NCBI RefSeq assembly: GCF_963675165.1
Contig: NC_087385.1
Coordinates: forward strand, 1,426,501 to 1,490,500
Source: Halichondria panicea
Lineage: Eukaryota > Porifera > Demospongiae > Suberitida > Halichondriidae
Length of the DNA: 64,000 nucleotides
Direction of reading: 5' to 3'
Position 1 is the first letter of the stretch. Each line of letters opens with the position of its first letter. Of this stretch, positions 49,801-61,400 are shown one piece after another. The notes beneath the pieces were generated by a model. It searched no databases. It was not told the origin of the DNA and saw only the letters and a list, made by a program, of their open reading frames with translations. The translations under genes and the position numbers were made by a program.

Positions 49801-52800
49801 ACCATACCTGGCTGTGAAGGAATTGGGTTACAAAGAGCTCAGACCCAAGCAAGAGGTATAGCTAGCTGCAAAATTGACTTTGTGGTATTTGCACATGACT
49901 ACATTCCTCAGTGCAATAGTGACCAGACGTTCACTCCCCCTCAATATCTACTCAAACGTTCTCTCCCCGCGGAAAGGCGGCTGATTCATGAAACTACGGT
50001 TACTGCTGGAATACACATACACACACAGTCAGCTTTACCATTGTCGTAGTGTAGGCTGTCCCCCCACAAAATGCAAAATGTGGGACATTATTTATTTCCC
50101 CTTATACTGGTTACCAGTTGTTTAGTGTCAGAGGAAAGTCTTGCATTGTTGGACATAGTAATAATAGAGTACCGTATATCTTCTAATATCAGACATTTCT
50201 AATTATCCCGAACACTGTTCTGAAAATTTCCTTGTTCTAATACAGCGGACACTCTGGTGCTTTAAATATCTAGACGATACCTTGAAAAGTTAAGATACAA
50301 ATCAAGCAACGTACGACATAGCTTAGCAAAAGTACTGCAGTTTTTTAGACAACTAGTGCAACTGTACTATTAGCTCACCTGCAGCTGTATGCCTGTTCTA
50401 ATTATTTCGGACATCTCACATTAGCCTCGATCCCAGGCCGCTCTTCCTCGAAGAGAGGGCCTGGTATCGACTGTTTGCGCATGCGCCACCTATTACCCAG
50501 AAAGTGGATAATTCGGATATCATTGTATTTGCTCAGTAAAACTGAGCAAAACAATGACGTCACAACGAACGGAAGTGGATTGAAGAAAGTGGATAGAAGA
50601 AGGTTTCTAGCCCGTGTGATAGCATTCTAATAGCTACCCTTAGCCTACTATGTTAACAAAGGACTCGCAGCCTGCAACAGTGTGGATAACAATCCTCTGA
50701 AAGGAGGGGAAGGCTGACAATAGCCTATATGGATAGGCCACGCCCATCTGACACTAACCTTGGTGAAAGTCAACTCTATCAGAAAGAAATTGCTGCTGTA
50801 ACCAATACAGCTCTGTCTCTAGCTAGCTAGCTATATAGCTCTGTGTCTGACTTTTAATATGAAGAGTATTCTTTGTCTGTATAATAATTATGTTATTCAG
50901 GATATAATTCGGGTAAAATTCAGTTTAATGGAAAACATTACGGGAATATTATCCAATAATTTTGCGCATGCGCAAGCAGTCAGTAGCAGGCCTCCTTATT
51001 GAGGCCTTGTGAAGGAGGCTAATCTCACATGTGCAATACCAATTATACCGGACAAATTTCTTATTTTTTGCTGTCTGATAAATTAGAAGATACACGAGAG
51101 TTATAGAGTACTGACCACAATTAAGTCTGTGTCATATGCCTAGCACTAGTGTGCACGTGTTTTGGAGTGGGGTATGCTCTGTTTTGCGAAGCAAGAAGGC
51201 TTTACTCTCATGAAAGAACAGGCCCAGTCAGATATATACATAACTATATGGATTGACTACAAGGTTGATAGGTGACGGAGCAATGTAAATCACAATAACC
51301 TAAATCATCCTAACCCTATAATCCTATAACCCTTTCACCATTGCATATGCCTTGGAAATTATAGACACGAATCCTTGTTACAATACTATGGTGTGGTTTT
51401 ATGGCATTGGCTCATGCTGGCTGAGTGCTAAAAATAGAAACTCTTTTCATCGTTGGGGGGTCACTCCAACACCGTATTTCTCGTGCGGCTCCCCCTCCAG
51501 GCGCAACAGTGATTTTTAGGGATTAGATTGCTTGGAGGTTCCTATAATTAAAAAAGATTATGGCTCAACTAGTGAGTCCGGAGCAAGGCAATCAGTTTTT
51601 GATATAGTACCATTTGGTAACATTCTCATACTGACATGATTATTCTCAGTTCATCTCTATTACCATTTGATATTTGAGATTATCTGAGATAATTATATTA
51701 TTTTTTAGGTATAAGCTCTAGATATTCTGTAATCTTATTGATTATTTAGGGGTGGTGAGAGTGATTTTGAAATGTCTTGTAATCAGCTGAAATTCATATC
51801 CTTTAAACATAGCCACAAGGGCTATAATTGTTATTGCAATTGTAATAAAGATCACGTTTAGGTCCACATTAATATCCATTCCACACACCCATCCAATTAT
51901 GATTATCATGCTTTTTAAATAAATGTTCTCTAACTGCACCATCAGTTATGGTGGGAAGAGGCATGTACTTACTTAGACATTCACTCACTTACAATCATGT
52001 ACGTAGCTAGCCTCGATTCCAGGCCGCACCAAAGGTGGTTGTTTAGGCCTTGTGAAGGAGGCTAGTACGTAGCATGTAGCTAGCAAATTAAAGATTAGAT
52101 CAAATCAGATTGGCTAGAGACTCATGTTTGCTGTTAGCCTCGATCCCAGGCCGCACTCCCTCGAAGAGTGGGCCTGGGATCGACTGCTTGCGCATGCGCT
52201 AACCATCCGCCGGTATCTGGCGGATCCGGATAACAACGTTTACGGTGAGTAAAAACAATGACGTCACAACGAACGGAAATGGATTGAAGGTTACTAGCCC
52301 ATCTGATAGTATTCTGACAGCTACTCTTAGCCTGCTATGTTAACAAAAGACTCACAGCCTAGCTAGCTAGTTTTGGGTGGCTTTGATTCGAGACATAAAA
52401 CTGTCTAGTCCTGCGCATACGCAATCTATATACCTACGATGCCATTATTATGAATTATAACCTCAATGGGTCGATGCCATTAGTAATAGATACAGCATGA
52501 GATCTAGACTAATGTATTGCTTATAATTTATTGCATACATCACGAGGATTCGTTCACTAGTGCACAACGATCCTTAATGCCTCGAAGCCAGGTGAGCAGA
52601 CTCAGAACACACACACACACACACACAGCTGTGGCGCGACTCTGGTTAATAATAAACACAGCTTACAATGCTACACTCAAATGCTTAATTCAATAGTGCA
52701 GGAGAGTGGGCAGGGCGGTTATTGAATAGAGAATTAGCAGAGTGCAAAGGGTAGATATAGAGAATTTATGGCTATGAAGTTATTTGACTGCACATACAAA

Positions 52801-55356
52801 GCCCTTCCCCCTCACCTCGAACTCTGGGAGATTGTCGTTGACGTCCAGAATGTTGACGGTGATTGAGGTTTGAGAGCTGAGTGATGTAGTGCCACTGTCA
52901 CTGGCCTCAATGGTCACCTGTACATTGTTGCATGCAATGGTCACCATAGTTACTCGAATGTATCAGCTGATTGATCAAACAATACATATATGTGCTTTAA
53001 TTGCAAAGTGAGATAATTATATACTCCACATACTCCACATAGTTATTATACAGTGTGTAACTATAGGGCAACATAACTACGGTCAGTCAGAGGGACATAA
53101 AGAAGTGTACGAGTGTGAGGAGTAAGTGTTCGTACCATGTACTGGGGTGTGGTTTCTCTGTCCAGGGAAGAGGACACCAACAAATTACCACTGCTGTCAA
53201 AGCTGAATGGAATGGAGCCGTCCTGATTAGCAACACGGAATGTGATCTCTCCGTTTTCGTCGATGTCGGCATCAGACGCTTCGATTGTCGTGACTTTAGC
53301 CCCGACACTTGCACTCTGCAATAATTATATTCAAACGAGTAAAAAAATGTATCATCCTTCGAACCGGATTTGAACCAGTGACCTATGGATACCTATACCA
53401 CTACAGTCCACCGCTCTACCAACTGAGCTATCGAAGGACACACACTACAATGCCTCAGGGGAATTAACCCATGCACGACAACTAAATTTGGAACTACAAA
53501 AAAGTAAAATGTTTTAAGCCGGATTTGAACCAGCGACCTATGGATTACTACAGTCCACTACTCTGTGCTATCGAAGGACACACACTACAAGCTAGGCCTC
53601 AGGGGAACCTACATGTATGGATTAAATATTTAAGCTACGTACGATAAAAAAATCCTTCGAGCCGGATTTGAACCAGCGACCTATGGATACCTATATACCA
53701 CTACAGTCCACCGCTCTACCAACTGAGCTATCGAAGGAGACACACTATAATGCCTCAGGGGAGTTAACCCATGAATGACAATAACATTTCAGCTACGAAA
53801 AAATTCTTTGTGCCGGATTTGAACCAGCGACCTATGGATACCACACCACCTACAGTCCACCGCTCTGAGCTATCGAAGGACACACACTACAATGCCTCAG
53901 GGGAAATTGGGCCGGTTTCTGAAGTAACCTATGGAAATATTTCAGCTACGATAAAACTAAAAAATCCTTCGAGCCGGATTTGAACCAGCGACCTATGGAT
54001 ACCTATATACCACTACAGTCCACCGCTCTACCAACTGAGCTATCGAAGGACACACATGCACTAGCGGAGTACTAGCTCACCTCTGCAATGCTATACACTA
54101 GAGTCGGATCGATCTCAAACACAGGTGGGTTGTCATTGACGTCGAGGACTTCTATAAAAACTTGCAGCGTATTGAACAATGACACAGCTGCTCTGCTGTT
54201 GACTGCTTCCACGGTTACCATGAGTGGACTTTCTAACCGCTCACGATCAATGCTCCCGTTCACAAATATTGAACCACTCTGATCAATCCCGAGCAAATCA
54301 CCTATAGAGGCAGAGAGAAAATATTAGTATGTATGCAAGTAACTATAATTATATGAGTGAGGGAAATGAGAAAATTGTAATTTCTGAGAGAGCTATGTAG
54401 TTGCAGGTTTTTGAAGCACTTTTACAGCTAAAGCAACACAGGCAGTAACAGCACACATACTACAGTTACACTGACAATTACGTACCTTCTGTAATGACAC
54501 CAGTGAATCTGTACTCAATTTCAGCGTTGACTCCCTCGTCCTGGTCCGTTGCCCTGACAACACCGATGATTGAGCCCACTATAGCACCTTCAGTCACAGT
54601 GAAGTCAGTCTCGCCAGTATCAAACATGGGGGCATTGTCGTTGACATCGGTTACGGATACAATCAGCTGTAAAGAAGGGAGACAGTGTAAAATACTATTA
54701 CAATTATAGTAACTGGGTGTGACATGTACATACACAGTCTATGTACATGAACATGTACTGTGCATTTGACTACCGAGACCTGAGCAGGGTGTGCTACGTA
54801 ACTATGGACACACGGAGGTGAACACTACATACGAAATAGAATGAATGAAATGCGCATGCAGGGCTTACCAGAGCTTGTGTCTGTCTTGGAGGGTTCCCAG
54901 AGTCAGCTGCTTGTAGTTGCAACGAGTACGAGGCCACACCCTCTCTGTCCAGCTCACCGCTCACCAACACAGCACCAGATAAAGAGTCGATACCAAATGG
55001 TGAGTTCTCAACATTCACTGGCACACCATTCGACAGTACAGATAGTATTGAGTATGAAACCAGGCCATTGTTTCCGATATCCGAGTCTGTTGCCGAGACC
55101 ACCAGTAGATTGGAGTCACTGCCGTAAGAGCCCTCAGGGACTGTCAGAGTGTAGGAGCTGTTCTCAAAGGCGGGGGTGTTGTCGTTTTCGTCTAGGATGA
55201 TAATACAGACAATGCCTGAGGTGTTCAGAGGGGGTAGACCCTGATCTTGTACTGTGATAATGAGTTCATACTGAGGGATGGTCTCACGATCCAGGGTTGC
55301 ATTGATGTAGATTGCTCCTGTCTCGGCTGCAAGTGTGTGTGTGTATGTATGTGTAC

Positions 55357-55435
<79 letters not shown>

Positions 55436-58400
55436 CGTGTGTGCATGTGTTCAGTGGTGGGGTTTAGCAACCTAGTGAAGGGACTGTCTAAAGAGAGACT
55501 TACCGTTAATGATGAAGTGTTCTTCAGGCAGCTGTGACTGAATGAAATAGAGCAGGGCCGAGTTGTTTCCAATATCAGCATCACTTGCAACCACCATATG
55601 CACCTGCAGAAGAAATAATTGGGGAAAAATGATTACACTGTACCATTGGGAGGGGGGACTGGTTGTTAAGGTACGTAGTATCATAGTTACCAATATTTGT
55701 CTTACCTCAGAACCAACTCCGGTACTTTCTGATATTTCAACTCCAACATTTGGTTCGGAGATGAAAGGAGTTTCGTCATTTACATCCTCCAATACTATGG
55801 TGATGAATGTCTCATCAGTCAGAGGGAAGTCAGATGTATCCATCACCTGGGGTTAAAGTCAACCGTCAAAGAGTACACTTCCTACTGTAGCCTACAATAC
55901 ACTGTATGTATATACACTTCTGCTAACAGAATACTTATCATATACCTACCTGAATCAGTAGTCGGTAGCTGTCTTGTGCTTCTCTGTTCAAGTCACTCGC
56001 CACAGTGATCTCACCAGTGGTACCATTAATCAGAAACTGGTTCGCCTCGTTGCCATTGGTGATTACAAATCGTAAGTCAACGCTATCTCCGTCCACTGCT
56101 GAAACCATACCCACTAAACTACCAACGGCTGCATTTTCAGCAATTGTGAATTCGGCACTTGGATTGAGAATGGTAGGTGGGTTGTCGTTAACGTCGACTA
56201 CTTGAATAGTGATGTCAAGACTTCCATTCAGTATCGGGACTCCAGAATCAACAACTGTCACTGTGAGCATATACACCTGTTCCGTTTCAAAATCCAGCTG
56301 GCCTGTCAACGTGATCACTCCCGTTAACAACCCGATATTGAACAGCTGCTCTCCTTCACCTTCTATAGAATACATCCTCAAACCATTCGATCCGGAATCA
56401 GCGTCTGTTGCTCTAGCGACATAAATTTCGATTCCAGTACCAGTATCTTCAGTTACAGGCAGGATAACAAAGTCAGGATCAAAGGTAGGACTGTTATCAT
56501 TGTCATCAATAACCGCTATCTCCATGGGAACGGACGAGGATTGCACGCCGTCACTAACTTGGAGGGTTAGCTCAGAATAACGAGTCTGTAGTTCGTAGTC
56601 AATGTCTGTGTTGGTTGTGATGACTCCATTTGATTGGTTGATGGTAAATAATTGCGCATGGTTGCCAAGGAGACTGAAGAATAACGGACTTGTGTCCGGA
56701 TCTGTGACCATCAGAGGAGACGTCTGTGAGGGAGGAAGAGAACTATTAATAAAGGAGATTAAAGGATCATACGTACAATCATATAACTGAACACGAGTTT
56801 GGAAAGGATGATTCATTTTAGAATACCGTATTACTAGAATATTTTGCTGGTGAAAAACCTTTGCAAATGAGCCAAATCAGCAGAAAATTTGACCCTTTGC
56901 GATCTAACTATTGCGTTCTGGCAAGGATCGGTGTATTTACGTAATAATTTAGGTTTTGCAGATTTTATTGTTGCGAATTGATCAACCCTCGCAAAATTCG
57001 CAAATGTTTGATACTCGCAAAACATTCTAGTAATACGGTAGCTGGTACAACATGTACATGTAGCTCAAGCTCTAAGTACATACAGTGTAGACCTACACGT
57101 ATATGTACATGTAGATGGTGGTATGCGTATGTAATTGAACACTGTTTGATCGGACCAAAGTGCTGAAACGAAAGGTTCTGCTCTTGTAAGCACATGTCCT
57201 ACTCCATGCATGCACACACGTACATGTACGTACCAGTTGTACAGTAGTCCCCAGAGGAGTGTTCTCCATCACAACGCCTCTGTAGGATAAAGCATCAAAC
57301 ACTGGAGTGTTGTCATTGACATCCAGTATGTTCACCATCACCATGGCAAACGTCTACACAGAGAGAAAACATACATTTGTCAAGGTGCGAGTTAATTGTG
57401 CTGGGGCCAAGATATTCTATATACGTACATGATCACGATTGTACTAGCTTAAACAAGTACAGTAGCTGGAAACGTTAAATTACTAATGGCACGAAACATG
57501 CAGACCATGCTTTTTGTACTAGAAATGCACACATGTATTGAGGGCGATACTAACCTGCTGTACACTATCAGGGTTGTCAGCGGAGTCTGTTGCTATGACA
57601 ACCAATTGGTACTCTGTCGTCAGCTCCCTGTCCAATCTTCCAGCCACAGTGATCACTCCAGTCTGAGGAGGTAAGGGGAGGGGGGGAGAGTGTCATAAAG
57701 TGCTCACTACTAAATGCACCAATGACTATCGTATATACCGGCCAATAAACATAGGTGAGCTGTTTCACAATATTTTCTATGTATGTATATCCCCCCACAC
57801 TCAGTAGGGTGTCCACAGGCTGACTGCAGCAATAGGTACACACACATGTACTCACGGTTGGGTCTCTGATCTCGAAGGGCACACTCATTCCTGTGGTAGT
57901 GTTGGAGAGAACACTGTACGTGATGGACTGATGGATGCCCTGGTCCAGATCTGTTGCCATGACAGTGATGATCTCGGAACCCACGGTAGCATTTTCAAGA
58001 ACATTTGCTACATACCCTCCAGAGGGTATGACAAAGATGGGTCGGTTGTCATTGGCGTCGGTCACATTGAACACTATTGTCACCTGTGCAACAAAACAAC
58101 ACCTGAATAGCTTTATAAAAGGTTTTGCATTATTGCAATGAAAGATACTCACAAGCTTCAATATAATAATGGTTATCTACGGTATTACCAAAGTAAATGT
58201 TGATCTTGACGTTAATTCACAATAAGTATACACTGCAATTTTCTAGCAGTATGGTCAGTTACTCACAGTGTCCTGGTTGTACCCCATCCCCTGGTCAGTT
58301 GCCACGACAACCAGTGTGATAGCAGGGACAGTTTCTCTGTCCAGGCTCTTGGCCAGAGACAAAACTCCAGTGTCCACGGTGACAGAGAATGTGAAATCTG

Positions 58401-61400
58401 TGCCAGGACGAACATGTAACAGTGACCTCAGTGAGTGTATATAAGAGCTAAATTGGCTTAATATGATAAAATGGTGTAGGGTCCAGCTGACGGTGTACGT
58501 GAAGTTGAGGCACTCATGCAGCTACATAACTTAGGGGCCAAAACTAGCAGTAGCATTATAAGTAGCTCTTAGATAATAGTCCTAGTTTCTTTTCACCTTC
58601 AGTGATGGTGCCAGTTGCAGTAGTCTCAGACACAATAGTGTAGTTCAGCTGGGCGTTGATTCCGAAGTCGTTGTCAGTGGCGACCAGATTGAGGATGAAG
58701 GATTCAATTGGCAGGCTCTCCGACAGAGTGAGGGGAATGGTTTCCACTGGGAAGATGGGGCTGTTGTCATTGACGTCTGTCACCAGTAGCAATACCTGTA
58801 TTTAATGGAGAATTCATTTACGTTTATTTGTGCTATAAAAGAAGCATTTCTAAACAGGTACCTGATGTGCTGCTACTACTGTATACATGTGTTAGGCTGT
58901 GAGCTACCATTAGCCATTAATTTAAACATTCACTTTTGTGTTATTTTAGACTGACAAACAGGACAAAAAGTCAATTTGTCATGAGCTAGCTTGTACACTA
59001 GCTCGTCTTTAATAGCCACTCACCGTGGTGATTGACGTCTGTTCGGGTGATCCCATGTCACTGGCTGTCACCACCAAACTGTACACTGCATCACCATTCT
59101 CGTGGTGAGGGACGTCAGTGGCCTCTCGGTCAAACGAGACACCAGCTGCCAGGAACACCTCGCCCTGAGGGGGGGGAGGGGGAGTGCGAGTTTCATGGAC
59201 TGCTAAGAGCAGTTGAGGGTGTAGAGATTTATTAATCTAAGGTTGTAAAGCTTGTACCATTGTAAAAGAGGATGTAAACTAATCGAGTCTTGACCTCAGC
59301 TAGGGGAGGGGCATCATTACAAGATCAGTATAACTATAATTATGTCATCTGATAACTAAGGAACTAAAAATGCATTGACATAATTATTGTACAAGCTAGG
59401 GTATCTCATGGTCTTACTGTAGCCTCGTTGATTTCAAAGAGCTCTGTGTTTCCCTCCACCAGCTGGTATCGGATTGTGCCAGCTGCTCCCATGTCCAGAT
59501 CAGTGGCGTTGAGAGTCACCACGAGGGTGCGGTCAGTGGAACTGGACTCAGGAATGGAGAACGTGTATGGGGTACCGATGAACTGTGGAGCATTGTCGTT
59601 CCCATCCACAATGGTGATATTGATAGTGGTAGTGGCAATACGCGCTGGGGTACCTGGAGTGGGAGTAGCATTCAATGAGTATTCACAAAATCTAACAAAG
59701 AACTTAATTGAAATCTGGTCTGCACTTAATACATAATTTCAACCCATGAGAGTCGTCATTGATTCGAGCCTACAATACAATACAATATCACATTCCCGTA
59801 CCAAGATCGGTGGCAATCACGCTGAGAATAACAAAGGGGTTGCTTGGGTCCAGAGACTCAAAGTCCACCCCAGTCTCTGACACCCTGATCTCCCCGGAGG
59901 AGGGGTGGATAGTGAAGTAGTCGACTCCATCACCCGCTAGAGAGAACTCTATCTCACTGTTGCTGCCAATGTCAGCATCTTCGGCCGATATATTGGCCAC
60001 AAACTTGCCGACGGCACGATCGACTCCCTAGAGGTTAAAATGGAGGCAATAAAGTGTTGGACTCTTTAATAAGTATTCTACTAAGGTCTATAAAATGCTA
60101 ACTTTTAGCTGGTTGGAGCTTACCAGCTCTACAGCATAGATAGAAGCGCTTTTACAAGAAATCCAATGGTATATGGAATTTCAGTTAAAGTATGACAAAG
60201 TTATGACAACTTTATGAAGGTCAAACTCAGACTTTAACTAGAAGGGTACGTACGTGGTACTTGATAATTTGCATTTAGTTAGTTGGTTTGGGGTTTACCT
60301 CGTTTATATTAGCAGAGTAGGGTTCGTTTAGGAACATGGGAGTGTTGTCGTTAGCGTCTGCCAGCTGGATGTCAACAAACACTTGAGACCTGGAGAAAAG
60401 GTCATGATGATGCACACACCACTGCTTGTCAGTACTCATAGCTACGTACATCTGTGATTAAGCCAATTGTTAAATACGTATAAAGGCCAGGCAACCAGGT
60501 CCTACATATTAAACACTCTGTATGTGTACAAAATACTTCTTAACAAAAGCCATTTCTGTATAAGTGCTTCACTGACATGGATATATAGGAGCATGCTTGT
60601 ACATACGTGAATGAATCTTTAGATACTTCAACACACGCCAACTTTAGCTCAGTACAATCATAGCCACACCCCTACTGTACACCACCCCCTCCCCTAACCT
60701 CATCGGAGGGTTCCCATTGTCTGCCGCCCCCACAATAATGGTGTAGGAGGTGATGTCCGTCTCCCTGTCTAGTACTCTCTCCACAGTCAGGTGACCAGTG
60801 ACCGCGTTGATCTCAAACAGACCATCCTGAGAAGAGTGGATGGTTTCAATAATCACAGGGTCAATAGGTAAAGTATGTATATACGTATATCAGAAACTTT
60901 GTTGTAGGGCACCCCTAAAATTGTTTGGGCCTGCAGTGTCGTGAATCGAATCAATGCTCCATGCAAATTATATAAAGCTGACACTACATGTTACCCAGCC
61001 TAACACTCTGGCCAGTGCTTAGGTTCTAATGACTTGTAGGCCACCATGAATCTACAACATGAACAACGTACCGATGATGAGCCCTCAATACTGTACGTGA
61101 TTTCTCCAAAGTTTCCCGAGTCAGCGTCTGTGGCTACGATCCTGGTAAACTGACTGCCTGGAGCCACCCCCTCCAGCACTGACACGTTGTTGTATCGCTC
61201 TGTGAGAGGAGCACAGCTAATTAAGGTAGCTTGTATTACCACTCCCTCTGATTCTTTTATTACTGCCTTCATTACAATCCTGAACTACATGTATACTTAT
61301 AGGTACGTCACTCTTGGACTAAGTGATTGGTTGTCATATTAATGCTGCTAAAGTACATGCAATCATCAAAATTATGTGTACCACTACTGCATGCATGTGC

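Noticed and set aside
55225-55590. Thr/His repeat frame
   Set aside because: Read-through of a GT/CA dinucleotide tract between two cadherin exons.
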